A program made the translations under genes and the position numbers. A DNA stretch of 64,000 nucleotides from Natronomonas marina (GTDB lineage: Archaea > Halobacteriota > Halobacteria > Halobacteriales > Haloarculaceae), in contig NZ_CP101154.1 of the NCBI RefSeq assembly GCF_024298905.1, forward strand, positions 3,746,932-3,810,931, given 5' to 3'. Positions 15,033 through 23,376 of the stretch are shown piece after piece (the stretch's first letter is position 1; each line of letters begins with the position of its first letter). Under the pieces are notes generated by a model, which worked only from the letters and a program-made list of their open reading frames with translations, was not told the DNA's origin and did not search any database.

Positions 15033-16568
15033 GTGACGAGCTTGTTCGGGGACCACCCAGCGACGGCTCCCCTTGACGACCGAGACGTACAGTTTCTGGA
15101 CACGACGCTTCGGGACGGCGAGCAGGCGCCCGGTATCTCGCTGTCGCCCGAGGAGAAGGCCGAAATCGCCCGCGAACTCGACTCGGCGAACGTCGACGTA
15201 ATCGAGGCCGGCAGCGCCTGCACCGGCCCGGGCGAACGGGAGACCATCTCCCGGGTGACCGACCTCGGGCTGGACGCCCGCGTGACCAGCTTCGCCCGCG
15301 GCGTCCGGGGGGACATCGACCTCGCGCTGGAGTGCGACGTCGACGGCGTCAATCTCGTCGTGCCGGCCAGCGACCGCCACGTCGAGCAGAAGGTCGGCAC
15401 CACCCACGAGCAGGTGATCGAGGACACCGTCGAACTCGTCGAGTACGCCAAAGAGCACGGCCTGTGGGTCGAGGTACTCGGCGAGGACGGCTCGCGTGCG
15501 GACCTCGACTTCCTCGAGGAGCTGATGGGCGCGGCAATCGACGCCGGCGCCGACCGCATCTGTGCGCCCGACACCGTCGGCCACGCCACGCCCGATCGCA
15601 TCCTCGAGATGTACTCGCGGCTCTCCGAACTCGGGCCGACCTCGACGCACACCCACGACGACCTCGGGCTGGCGGTGACCAACGCCCTGGTCGGCGTCGC
15701 CGCCGGGGCCGACCTCGTCCACGGCACCATCAACGGCATCGGCGAGCGGGCCGGCAACGTCGCCATCGAGGAGGTCGCAATCGCCCTCGACCACGGCTAC
15801 GGCGTCGAGACGGTCGACACCGAGCGGCTCTACGACCTCGGCCAGCTCGTCTCGACGACCACCGGCGTCCCGCTGGCGCCGAACAAGGCCGTCGTCGGCG
15901 AGAACGCCTTCACCCACGAGTCCGGAATCCACACCGACGGCACGCTGAAGGACGACGCGATGTACGAGCCGTACCCTCCCGAGAAGGTCGGCCGGAAGCG
16001 CCGCCTCGTCCTCGGAAAGCACGCCGGACGCGCCGGCGTCGAAGCCGCCCTCGCCGAACACGACATCGAGGTCGACGACGAGGAACTGGGCGAGGTCGTC
16101 GCCCGGGTCAAGGCGCTCGGCGAGCGGGGCAAACGCGTCACCGACGCCGACCTCCTGACCATCGCCGAGGAGGTCCAGGGCCGCGAGCGGGAGCGCCGGG
16201 TCGAACTCGTCGACCTCACGGCAGCCTCCGGCAGCGGCACCCCGACGGCGTCGGTCCGGCTGGACGTCGACGGCGAGGAACGCGTCGCCTCCGGCACCGG
16301 CTCCGGTCCCGTCGACGCCGCCATCGCCGCCGTCCGGTCGGCGCTGGGCGCCGCCGCCGACGCGCAACTGGACTCCTACCACGTCGACGCCATCACCGGC
16401 GGTACCGACGCCGTCGTCACCGTCGAGGTCGAGATGTCCCGCGGGGACCGCACCGTCACCGTCGCCGCCTCCGACTCGGACATCACCACTGCCTCCGTGC
16501 GCGCGATGGTCGACGCCCTCGACCGCCTCGTCGCGGACGAGGAGACGCCGGTGCTGGCCGACGACTGA
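15033..16568 (+). CDS. cimA: (R)-citramalate synthase (LeuA/CimA family)
   Basis: This 511-residue acyltransferase condenses acetyl-CoA with a 2-oxoacid. The catalytic HMGL-like barrel shows FLDTTLRDGEQAPG, the metal-binding THTHDDLGLA and GIGERAGN; the linker has the conserved GKHAGR; the last 130 residues form the LeuA regulatory domain, which includes SDITTASVRAMVDALDRL. The whole reads much closer to the methanogen citramalate synthase (pyruvate as substrate, for isoleucine) than to isopropylmalate synthase, including the IEAGSA motif. Assignment between these two paralogues is strong but not certain. The start is GTG at 15033. A T-run at 16577-16581 after the stop may end transcription. 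Confidence 0.85.
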   Translation: MTSLFGDHPATAPLDDRDVQFLDTTLRDGEQAPGISLSPEEKAEIARELDSANVDVIEAGSACTGPGERETISRVTDLGLDARVTSFARGVRGDIDLALECDVDGVNLVVPASDRHVEQKVGTTHEQVIEDTVELVEYAKEHGLWVEVLGEDGSRADLDFLEELMGAAIDAGADRICAPDTVGHATPDRILEMYSRLSELGPTSTHTHDDLGLAVTNALVGVAAGADLVHGTINGIGERAGNVAIEEVAIALDHGYGVETVDTERLYDLGQLVSTTTGVPLAPNKAVVGENAFTHESGIHTDGTLKDDAMYEPYPPEKVGRKRRLVLGKHAGRAGVEAALAEHDIEVDDEELGEVVARVKALGERGKRVTDADLLTIAEEVQGRERERRVELVDLTAASGSGTPTASVRLDVDGEERVASGTGSGPVDAAIAAVRSALGAAADAQLDSYHVDAITGGTDAVVTVEVEMSRGDRTVTVAASDSDITTASVRAMVDALDRLVADEETPVLADD

Positions 16569-16576
16569 CCACCCGA

Positions 16577-16581
16577 TTTTT
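16577..16581 (+). terminator. T-tract after citramalate synthase
   Basis: Five T residues follow nine bases after the stop codon of the gene. Archaeal RNA polymerase terminates at such runs. Confidence 0.4.
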
Positions 16582-16644
16582 ACACGGCCGCTCGGCGGAT
16601 ACGAGCCGGGGGTTACTGTGTCCCCGGCTGGATACCCTCGACCG

Positions 16645-17040
16645 TCACCCTTCCTCGGGTACGACCGCCTCGGCCTCGATTTCGACGACGTACTCCGGGC
16701 CGATGAGCCCCGACACCTCGACCATGCTCGCGGCGGGCCGGACGTCCCCGAAGAACTCCCCGTGAACGTCGCCGACGATTTCCCAGTCGTCGGCGTCGGT
16801 GACGTACATCCGGGTGCGGACGACGTCTTCCCGCCGTCCACCGGCTTCCTCGATGGCCTCGACGACGGTCTCCAGCGCCCGGCGGGTCTGGACTTCGGGG
16901 TCGCCGGGTGCGACGGGATTCCCCTCGGCGTCGGTCGCGGTCGTTCCCGAGACCAGGATTCGGTCGCCGACCCGCACCGCCCGCGAGTAGCCCACGCGCG
17001 GTTCCCACTCGGTCCCCGTCGAGACGCGGCGGCGGTCCAT
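16645..17040 (-). CDS. Rid (YjgF/YER057c/UK114) family protein
   Basis: This 131-residue protein has the Rid fold: GYSRAVRVGDRILVSGTTATD, a helix with TRRALETVVEAIEEAGG, then VVRTRMYVTD and a C-terminal strand VVEIEAEAVV. In imine-deaminating RidA the motif PARxCVEV carries an essential Arg; here it reads PAASMVEV, so that Arg is Ala. The protein therefore belongs with Rid subgroups that probably lack 2-iminobutanoate deaminase activity. It converges on the citramalate synthase gene, whose pathway shares 2-oxobutanoate, but a direct link is unproven. Confidence 0.85.
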   Translation of the reverse strand: MDRRRVSTGTEWEPRVGYSRAVRVGDRILVSGTTATDAEGNPVAPGDPEVQTRRALETVVEAIEEAGGRREDVVRTRMYVTDADDWEIVGDVHGEFFGDVRPAASMVEVSGLIGPEYVVEIEAEAVVPEEG

Positions 17041-17147
17041 GTCGGGGCTGGTGCCCCGGGACGGGTAACTCCTCCGCCGGCGACCCCCGACGACGCCTCC
17101 GACGGCGAACTGAAGCGTTTAAGCGCCCGCCCCGGGAACGTCCGGGC

Positions 17148-17234
17148 ATGAGTCAGGCCACCAAAGTCGTGCTCGGCGCGGTCGGGGCGTCGCTCGTCGT
17201 CGGCGTGCTACTGCTCGCCGCCGTCGCCCTGTAG
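17148..17234 (+). CDS. 28-residue single-helix membrane microprotein
   Basis: ATG at 17148 opens a frame of 28 codons ending TAG at 17232-17234. After MSQATK the peptide is one hydrophobic helix (VVLGAVGASLVVGVLLLAAVAL). The next gene starts with ATG at 17235, immediately after the stop, so both are probably on one transcript. A TATA-like TTTAAGC lies about 30 bases upstream (17118-17124), supporting a real leaderless gene. Role unknown; such microproteins often bind membrane complexes. Confidence 0.6.
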   Translation: MSQATKVVLGAVGASLVVGVLLLAAVAL

Positions 17235-18014
17235 ATGTTCGAACCGCGGGCGCTGCCGGACGACGTCGCCGGAATCCGCGAGGACCACGCCCCCGGGGCG
17301 CTCGTCCTCGACAGCGACGGCGACTTCGAGACGCTCCCGCCATCGGTCGCGGAGAACCTGCTCGCGGTCGTCGACTCGCTGGACCTGCTGTCGTACGACG
17401 CCTCGTGGGTTCCCGCCGACGCCCCGGCGACGCTCGACCGACTCGCCGGCGAGGAGTTCACCGTCGGCGCGCCGGGCGACGGCGGCGTCGTCTGGACCCG
17501 ACAGACGGAACCGCCGACGGTGTTCGTCAAGCCGCGACTCGAGGGAGCGCCCGAGGGGTTCGTCGACTTCCTCGTCGCGGAGGCGCTCGTCGAAATCGGG
17601 CTCGGTCTCCCCGAGACGTTCCTCGGCTTCTTCGCGGAGGAGTACCGCGCCCTCGAGGAGGCGGTGCCGCTCGAACCGGCCGACACCTACCAGCTGGCGG
17701 CCGCGCTGTTCGACGCCTACGTCGGCCTGCACACCCGCGAGACGTTCGCGGACTGGGACGGCGAGTACGACCGCCTCCACGACCAGTGGGTCGACGCCGG
17801 CGAACGGCTGGAACCGCGGCTCTCGGGGCTGTCCGAGGCCGTCGCTGCGGGTCGAATTGAGTTCGCCGAGGCCGCCGAACTCGCTTGCAGCGCCGTGAAA
17901 CACGACGTCGACATCCCGGCGCAGTTCGCGGCGCTGGACGCCGACGCCTACCACGAGCACGGTCCGGCGTACGCGGTCCGGTGGGCCGAGAAGACGTTCG
18001 AGGCGCTGGAGTGA
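17235..18014 (+). CDS. Conserved haloarchaeal protein of unknown function
   Basis: The 259-residue protein is soluble and acidic. It starts MFEPRALPDDVAGI directly after the microprotein stop. There are no membrane helices and no clear metal or nucleotide motif; the middle (TVFVKPRLEGAPEGFVDFLVAEALVEIGLGLPE) and the alpha-helical second half suggest a helical fold. It resembles a family I know only as a haloarchaeal domain of unknown function. Coupling to the preceding membrane microprotein is the only context clue. Confidence 0.7.
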   Translation: MFEPRALPDDVAGIREDHAPGALVLDSDGDFETLPPSVAENLLAVVDSLDLLSYDASWVPADAPATLDRLAGEEFTVGAPGDGGVVWTRQTEPPTVFVKPRLEGAPEGFVDFLVAEALVEIGLGLPETFLGFFAEEYRALEEAVPLEPADTYQLAAALFDAYVGLHTRETFADWDGEYDRLHDQWVDAGERLEPRLSGLSEAVAAGRIEFAEAAELACSAVKHDVDIPAQFAALDADAYHEHGPAYAVRWAEKTFEALE

Positions 18015-18059
18015 CCGGACCGGGTGGTCCGGGTTCGAAGCCGGTCGCCGCCCCGCGTC

Positions 18060-19220
18060 TCAGGTGTACGCCTGCACGCCGGTGAGGTCCTCGCCGAGGA
18101 TGAGCGTGTGGATGTCGTGGGTCCCCTCGTAGGTGTAGACCGTCTCCATGTTCGTCATGTGCCGCATCGGCGAGTAGTCGGCGGTGATGCCGTTGCCGCC
18201 GAGGATTTCGCGGGCGACCCGCGACTGGTCGCGGGCCATCCGGACGTTGTTCCGCTTGGCCATCGAGACGTGCTGGGGCCGCAGGTCGCCGCGTTCCTTG
18301 AGGTCGGTCAGCCGGGAGGCGAGCAACTGCGCCAGCGTGATCTGGGTCGCCATCTCGGCGAGCTTCTCCTGCTGGAGCTGGAAGCGAGCGATTGGGCCGC
18401 CGAACTGCTCGCGGTCGGTCGCGTACTGGCGGGCCGTCTCGAAGCAGTCCCGCGCCGCGCCGACGGCGCCCCACGCGATGCCGAACCGGGCCTGCGTGAG
18501 ACAGGACAGCGGGCCCTTCATCCCCTCGACGCCGGGCAGCACCGCCGACTCCTCGACGCGGGCGTCGTCGAGGTGGACCTCGCCGGTGATGGAGGCCCGC
18601 AGCGAGAGTTTCTCCGTGATTTCGTTCGTCGTCACGCCCGCGGTGTCGGTGTCGACGAGGAAGCCACGGACGGTGTCGTCGTCCGAGCGGTCCTTCGCCC
18701 ACACCAGCGCGACGTCGGCGATGGGCGAGTTCGTGATCCAGGTCTTCGTGCCGTTGAGGACGTAGCCGTCGCCGTCCCGTTCGGCCGACGTCTCCATGCC
18801 GGCGGGGTTCGAGCCGTGGTCCGGTTCGGTCAGGCCGAAGCAGCCGACCCGCTCGCCCGACCCGAGGGCGGGCAGCCACCGCTCTTTCTGGGCGTCGCTG
18901 CCGAACGCGTGGATGGGGTACATGACCAGGGAGCCCTGGACGGAGGCCATCGACCGGAAGCCGGAGTCGCCGGCCTCCAGTTCCTGCATCAACAGGCCGT
19001 AGGCCCGCTCGGAGAGGTTCGGCAGCCCGTAACCGTCGAGATTCGGTGCGTAGAAGCCGAGTTCGCCCATCTCCGCGATGAGATCCGTCGGAAACGTTCC
19101 CTCGATCCAGTGGTCGCCGACCGTCGGCCTGACCTTCTCCTCGACGAACTGGCGGGCGGTGTCCCGCACCATCCGCTCTTCCTCCTTGAGGTCCGCCTCT
19201 AGCTCTAGGTAATCGAGCAT
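18060..19220 (-). CDS. Acyl-CoA dehydrogenase, glutaryl-CoA dehydrogenase-like
   Basis: This 386-residue flavoprotein has the three-part acyl-CoA dehydrogenase fold. FAD and substrate contacts include CFGLTEPDHGSNP and WITNSPIADVALVWAK; the C-terminal helical part has QQEKLAEMATQI and GGNGITADY. The active-site block YEGTHDIH (about residues 363-370) carries the catalytic Glu. The segment SGFRSMASVQGSLVMYPIHAFGS and the block around it match the glutaryl-CoA dehydrogenase group more than short-chain enzymes, so the substrate may be glutaryl-CoA or a related dicarboxylic CoA ester. Start is the ATG at 19220. No electron-transfer flavoprotein or other beta-oxidation gene lies next to it. Confidence 0.85.
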   Translation of the reverse strand: MLDYLELEADLKEEERMVRDTARQFVEEKVRPTVGDHWIEGTFPTDLIAEMGELGFYAPNLDGYGLPNLSERAYGLLMQELEAGDSGFRSMASVQGSLVMYPIHAFGSDAQKERWLPALGSGERVGCFGLTEPDHGSNPAGMETSAERDGDGYVLNGTKTWITNSPIADVALVWAKDRSDDDTVRGFLVDTDTAGVTTNEITEKLSLRASITGEVHLDDARVEESAVLPGVEGMKGPLSCLTQARFGIAWGAVGAARDCFETARQYATDREQFGGPIARFQLQQEKLAEMATQITLAQLLASRLTDLKERGDLRPQHVSMAKRNNVRMARDQSRVAREILGGNGITADYSPMRHMTNMETVYTYEGTHDIHTLILGEDLTGVQAYT

Positions 19221-19315
19221 ACCCCGTGTTGGGTCGGTATCGTCAAAAGCGCTCGCACGCGGGCGCCGGACGGTCACTCGGCCGGACATCGGGGCGCGAC
19301 CGGGGCCGCCGGCGG

Positions 19316-20002
19316 TCAGTCGTCGGCGACGGGAGCCGACCGCTCCGCCAGCCGACAGAAGTTGTCGAAGACCCGTTTCGTGGCCCGCGCCTCGGCGTAG
19401 GCCTCGTCCGTGATGCCGGCACAGACCGACTCGATGCGCTCCTCGGGGAGGTCCTTCCCGCGGGCGACGGCCTCGGCCGTCTCGGGGTCGTACTCGGGGT
19501 GGGACTGGAGGCCGTAGACGTTCCCGCGGCGGAACCCCTGGATGCCGTAGTCGTTCTCGGCGATGCGGTCGGCACCATCGGGTAACTCCGTGACGGCGTC
19601 GGAGTGGGTCGTGAAGACGGTGAACGTCTCGGGGACGCCCTCGAAGATGTCGGCGCCGTCGTGGCTGACCGTCCGGTAGCCGAGTTCGTACTCGTCCATC
19701 GACTCGACGGTGCCGCCGACGGCGTCGGCGAGCAACTGGTGGCCCCAGCAGATACCCAGCGCGGGCGTGTCGCTCTCGACGGCGTCGCCGGCCCACCGCT
19801 GGGCCTCGTCTATCCACGGTTCGTCCCAGTAGACGGAGGCCCGGGACCCGGTGACGACCACGCCGTCGTAGGTCTCGACGTCGGGGAACGAGCGCTCCAG
19901 CGCCGAGTAGGCGGTCACGTCGGCGTCCAGTTCCCGGCGGAAGTTCCGCAGCGTGTTCGTGCCGTCGTAGGAGGCGTTCACCAGCGCGATGCGGGCGGTC
20001 AC
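19316..20002 (-). CDS. Class I glutamine amidotransferase-like protein
   Basis: The 228-residue protein has the type 1 amidotransferase fold: GVVVTGSRASVYWDE, nucleophile motif LGICWGHQLLADA (Cys about residue 84), and the His-Glu pair in QSHPEYDP (about residue 167). All three catalytic residues are present. There is no synthetase domain, so it is a free-standing enzyme like the GMP synthase-like amidotransferases or gamma-glutamyl hydrolases found widely in archaea. The start is the GTG at 20002 because the open frame upstream adds only a short, unlikely extension. It follows the alpha/beta hydrolase gene on the same strand, 64 bases downstream of it. Confidence 0.8.
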   Translation of the reverse strand: MTARIALVNASYDGTNTLRNFRRELDADVTAYSALERSFPDVETYDGVVVTGSRASVYWDEPWIDEAQRWAGDAVESDTPALGICWGHQLLADAVGGTVESMDEYELGYRTVSHDGADIFEGVPETFTVFTTHSDAVTELPDGADRIAENDYGIQGFRRGNVYGLQSHPEYDPETAEAVARGKDLPEERIESVCAGITDEAYAEARATKRVFDNFCRLAERSAPVADD

Positions 20003-20066
20003 GCCTCCCAGTACCGCGTCGACGCACAAAAGCGCCGCGGCGACGGGAACGCTTTCGGCGACCGAC

Positions 20067-20846
20067 TCACTCGTCGTCGGTCAGCGCCTCGAGGAACCCC
20101 TCGACGGCGTCCGTCACGGCGGCGGAGTGCTCGACGAAACAGCAGCGTTTCCCCTCGACGGCCTCGAAGCGGCCGCGCGGGAGGTCACGGGCGAGCGTCT
20201 CGCCGGTCCCGACCGGCACGACGGGGTCGTCGACGCCGTGACAGACCAGCGCCGGCAGCGTGACCTCGTAGAGCGGCCCAGTCTGGAAGGAGCGTGCGGC
20301 CTCGCGGTGACCGACGAGGGCGTCGCCCGTGGCGTCCTCCTCGCGGCGCCAGGCGACGACGTCGTCGACGACGCCGGACTCGACCAGGAACCGCTCGGAG
20401 AACGCCAGCGACAGCGATTCCCGGAGTCGCGTCGGGTCGTCGGGGTGCAGCGCGGCCAGCGCCCCGGCGTCGACGTCGTCGCCCGTCGCCGCCGCGCCGA
20501 ACAGCGTCAGCGACCGGGCGCGGCCGTACTCGCGGGCGTAGCGGAGCGCGATCATCCCGCCGAGTCCGGCGCCGACGACGTGTGCGCGGTCGGCGCCGAC
20601 CGCGGCCAGAATCGCATCGAGGTCGGCGGCCAGGCGCTCGACCGTGTAGGGACCTTCGGTCCCGGAGCGGCCCGTCCCGCGCTGGGCGTAGACGACGGTC
20701 CGGTAGGCGCCCGTTAGCGCCGGTGCCTGCCAGCCCCACAGCCACGGCCCGAAGCCGACGTCGGGAACGAAGACGACCGTCGGCCGGTCGTCGTCGCCCG
20801 CGACGTCGTAGCGGAGCGTCGTCCCGTCGGCGCTCGTGGTCGGCAT
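20067..20846 (-). CDS. Alpha/beta-hydrolase fold protein lacking catalytic Ser and His
   Basis: The 259-residue protein has the alpha/beta-hydrolase order of strands and helices: TVVFVPDVGFGPWLWGWQ, VVYAQRGTGRSG, HVVGAGLGGMIALRYA, and LVCHGVDDPVVP with the acid residue. In active family members the nucleophile elbow reads G-x-S-x-G; here it is G92-A93-G94-L95-G96, so the Ser is Gly. The usual terminal GHxxxxE is replaced by EGKRCCFVEHS, with Cys where His is expected. The fold is clear but a classic hydrolase is unlikely; it may bind a ligand or use another chemistry. Start is the ATG at 20846. Confidence 0.75.
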   Translation of the reverse strand: MPTTSADGTTLRYDVAGDDDRPTVVFVPDVGFGPWLWGWQAPALTGAYRTVVYAQRGTGRSGTEGPYTVERLAADLDAILAAVGADRAHVVGAGLGGMIALRYAREYGRARSLTLFGAAATGDDVDAGALAALHPDDPTRLRESLSLAFSERFLVESGVVDDVVAWRREEDATGDALVGHREAARSFQTGPLYEVTLPALVCHGVDDPVVPVGTGETLARDLPRGRFEAVEGKRCCFVEHSAAVTDAVEGFLEALTDDE

Positions 20847-21031
20847 GCTCACCCGAAGGCGGGGTACGACCTTGCCAGTTGCGGTGCCCGGACCCGCCGC
20901 CGGGCCGCTCGCGGCGATGTCGGGCCCCCATCCGTGGCGGCGCTTTCGACCCGCGGCGACGACGGGACCACCAAACTCCCGAAAACGACCGATTCGAGGC
21001 TCCTCCGCGCCCCTCGACACCGCCTCTCACA

Positions 21032-21041
21032 CTATTATTAT
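21032..21041 (+). promoter_or_regulatory. TATA element of the zinc-ribbon microprotein
   Basis: CTATTATTAT lies 26-35 bases before the ATG at 21067. The spacing fits a leaderless transcript. The rest of the 220-base interval 20847-21066 shows no other gene. Confidence 0.5.
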
Positions 21042-21066
21042 GTAGGTCGAAACCTTGCGTCTCCCT

Positions 21067-21225
21067 ATGCCGGAATGCCAGAACTGTGGCGCGTTCGTAA
21101 CGGCAGCGTACGCGCGGGTCTTCACGCCGAACGGCGTGGAGGACCCGCGCGTCTGCCCGCAGTGTGAGGACAAGATTCGGGACGGCTCGGACGTCCGCGA
21201 GGCGCGGTCGACCCGGCGCACCTGA
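21067..21225 (+). CDS. 52-residue zinc-ribbon protein (DUF7563-like)
   Basis: The ATG at 21067 opens a 52-codon frame too short for many gene finders. Two Cys pairs (CQNC at residues 4-7 and CPQC at 31-34) make a compact zinc ribbon, followed by a basic tail rich in Arg. Proteins of this pattern (MPxCQNCGxFVT...) are widely conserved in haloarchaea as a domain of unknown function. It may bind nucleic acid or a protein partner. It has its own TATA element and no coupled neighbour. Confidence 0.75.
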   Translation: MPECQNCGAFVTAAYARVFTPNGVEDPRVCPQCEDKIRDGSDVREARSTRRT

Positions 21226-21289
21226 ACTGGCATCCGCGACCCGTTTTCCGACCCCGGATTCTCGTCGGTTCTCGACCCTCCAGCGTCCG

Positions 21290-22591
21290 CTATCTCGCCG
21301 CCTCGACGAGGGTCCGCGCCTCGTCCGCCAGCGTCTCGGCGCGGCCGGCGTCGCGCGCCTCGGCGGTGACCCGAACCAGTGGCTGGGTGCCGCTGGCGCG
21401 GATCAGGAACCAGCCGTCGTCGGTCTGGACTCTGACGCCGTCCAGCGTCTCGACGTCGTCGTAGCTCTCGAGGACGCGCTCCTCGACGCGGGCCATCACC
21501 GCCGCCTTCCCGTCGACCTCGACGTTCGCGCGCCGGATGGGGTAGGTGGGAATCCGCGAGAGCCGTTCGGCGAGCGGCTCCTCGGCGGCCATCTCCGCCA
21601 GCCTGACGGCGGCGAGCGGCCCGTCCGGACACAGCGTCGCCTCCGGCCATATCCACGCGCCCGAAGGTTCGCCGCCGAAGGCCACGTCGGGGTCGGTCGC
21701 GGCCTCGGCGACGTAGACGTCGCCGACCGGCGTCCGGGTGACGCCGACGTCCCGTTCGGCGAGGTAGTCCTCGACGGCGAGGCTGGTGTCGACGGGGACG
21801 GCGACTCGCTGGCCCGGTTCGGCGGCATCGGCGGCGAAAAGCGCCAGCAGGGCGTCCCCCGACAGGAAGGTCCCGTCGCCGGCGACGGCGCGAGTCCGGT
21901 CGGCGTCGCCGTCGTGGGCGACCCCGAGGTCGTAGTCGCCCTCGGCGACCAGCGTCGACAGCGCCGTGCAGTTCTCGGCGGTCGGCTCGGAGGGTCGTCC
22001 CGGGAAGCGGCCGTCGGGCTGTGCGTTCAGCGTTTCGACGTGACAGCCCAACTCGACGAGTGCGTCGGCGGTCACGCCGCCGGCGCCGTTGCCGACGTCG
22101 ACGGCGACCGACAACTCGAGGGGGTCGGCCGACCGGACGAGCGCCGCGACGTGGCGGTCGGTTGCGTCCGCCCGCCGCCGGTCGCCGAGGCGGTCCCACG
22201 GCTGCAGCGCCGGGTCGTCGGCCTCGACCCGCTCGGTGATTCGCTCGCGGCCCTCGGCGTCGTAGGCCTGCCCGGAGGGCTGCCACAGTTTCAGGCCGTT
22301 GTCGGTCGCGGGGTTGTGGCTGGCGGTGACCGAGACGCCGGCGTCGCCGTCCTCCCAGCCGACGGCGCGGGCGACGGTCGGGGTCGCGGCCACCCCGAGG
22401 TCGACGACGTCGGTTCCCAGTTCCCGGAGACCGGCCGCCAGGGCGTCGACGAGGAGTTCGCCGCTGGTCCGGGGGTCCCGACCGACGACGACGCGGTCGG
22501 TCTCGGCCCCGACGGCGCGGCCGACCCGCAGCGCCAACTCCGCGGTCACCTCGTCGCCGACCGGTCCCCGGATGCCGCTCGTTCCGAACAT
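21290..22591 (-). CDS. glmM: Phosphoglucosamine/phosphohexomutase family enzyme
   Basis: This 433-residue enzyme has the four-domain alpha-D-phosphohexomutase layout. It starts MFGTSGIRGPVGD; the phosphoserine loop is TASHNP with Ser91; the metal loop is HDGDADRTR (about residue 225); the sugar-specificity loop is GEPSGAW (about residue 307); and the phosphate-binding end is IRASGTQPLVRV. It interconverts hexose or hexosamine 1- and 6-phosphates. Archaeal members named GlmM and ManB are hard to separate; the MFGTSGIRG opening and length fit the GlmM/PMM archaeal branch. It is divergent from rpiA. Confidence 0.85.
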   Translation of the reverse strand: MFGTSGIRGPVGDEVTAELALRVGRAVGAETDRVVVGRDPRTSGELLVDALAAGLRELGTDVVDLGVAATPTVARAVGWEDGDAGVSVTASHNPATDNGLKLWQPSGQAYDAEGRERITERVEADDPALQPWDRLGDRRRADATDRHVAALVRSADPLELSVAVDVGNGAGGVTADALVELGCHVETLNAQPDGRFPGRPSEPTAENCTALSTLVAEGDYDLGVAHDGDADRTRAVAGDGTFLSGDALLALFAADAAEPGQRVAVPVDTSLAVEDYLAERDVGVTRTPVGDVYVAEAATDPDVAFGGEPSGAWIWPEATLCPDGPLAAVRLAEMAAEEPLAERLSRIPTYPIRRANVEVDGKAAVMARVEERVLESYDDVETLDGVRVQTDDGWFLIRASGTQPLVRVTAEARDAGRAETLADEARTLVEAAR

Positions 22592-22683
22592 GTGGGCGTC
22601 GTCGCGCGCCGCCGTGAAAACCTATTCGTCGCGCCGCGGGCACCACCGCAAGGGCTTTTTCGACCTCGGCGCCATGTCCGCCC

Positions 22684-23367
22684 ATGAAACAGTCCGGCGG
22701 CACGGAGGACCAGAAGCGCCGCGCGGGCGAGAGCGCGGCCGACGCGGTCGAGGACGGGGCGGTCGTCGGCCTCGGCACCGGCTCGACGGCTGCCGCCGCC
22801 ATCCGGGAACTCGGGCGGCGCGTCGACGCCGGTTTCGACGTCCACGGTGTTCCGACCTCCCACGGCGCAAGACGGCTCGCCCGCGAGGCAGGGATTCCGC
22901 TGACGACGCTGGAGGAGGCGGTCCCGGACGTCGCCATCGACGGCGCCGACCAGGTGGCCGACGGACACCTCCTCAAGGGCGGCGGCGCGGCCCACGCCCG
23001 CGAGAAACTCGTCGACACCGCCGCCGACCGCTTCCTGGTCGTCGTCGACGCCTCGAAGCGGTCGGACGAACTGGATTTGCCGGTACCGCTGGAGGTACTG
23101 TCCGACGCCGTCCCCGTCGTCGAGCGGCGGATCGAGGAACTGGGCGGCGAGCCACGACTCCGCGACGCCGAGCGGAAGGACGGTCCCGTCGTCACCGACA
23201 ACGGCAACCTGGTGGTCGACTGTGCGTTCGGAGCCATCGACGACCCCGCGTCGCTGGCCGCGCGACTGGCGGGGATTCCGGGCGTCGTCGAACACGGCCT
23301 GTTCGTCGACCTCGCCGACGAGATCCACGTCGGCACGGGCGACGGCGTCGAGATACTCGACCCGTAG
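22684..23367 (+). CDS. rpiA: Ribose-5-phosphate isomerase A
   Basis: The 227-residue enzyme interconverts ribose 5-phosphate and ribulose 5-phosphate. Motifs are GLGTGSTAAAAI for phosphate binding, VPTSHGARRLA, IDGADQVADG with the catalytic Asp, and LKGGGAAHAREKLVD. Length is normal. In haloarchaea, which lack a full oxidative pentose phosphate pathway in most species, it serves ribose supply for nucleotides. Start is the ATG at 22684, 92 bases from the divergent glmM start. Confidence 0.92.
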   Translation: MKQSGGTEDQKRRAGESAADAVEDGAVVGLGTGSTAAAAIRELGRRVDAGFDVHGVPTSHGARRLAREAGIPLTTLEEAVPDVAIDGADQVADGHLLKGGGAAHAREKLVDTAADRFLVVVDASKRSDELDLPVPLEVLSDAVPVVERRIEELGGEPRLRDAERKDGPVVTDNGNLVVDCAFGAIDDPASLAARLAGIPGVVEHGLFVDLADEIHVGTGDGVEILDP

Positions 23368-23376
23368 GCGGCGGGT

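Noticed and set aside
14355-16841. An 828-codon minus-strand frame over the citramalate synthase gene
   Set aside because: It lies antisense to a well-supported enzyme and has the skewed Val/Gly/Arg content of a GC shadow.
21027-23336. A 769-codon minus-strand frame over glmM and rpiA
   Set aside because: Repetitive Arg/Gly/Ser content and no domain; the opposite or alternative frames hold complete enzymes.
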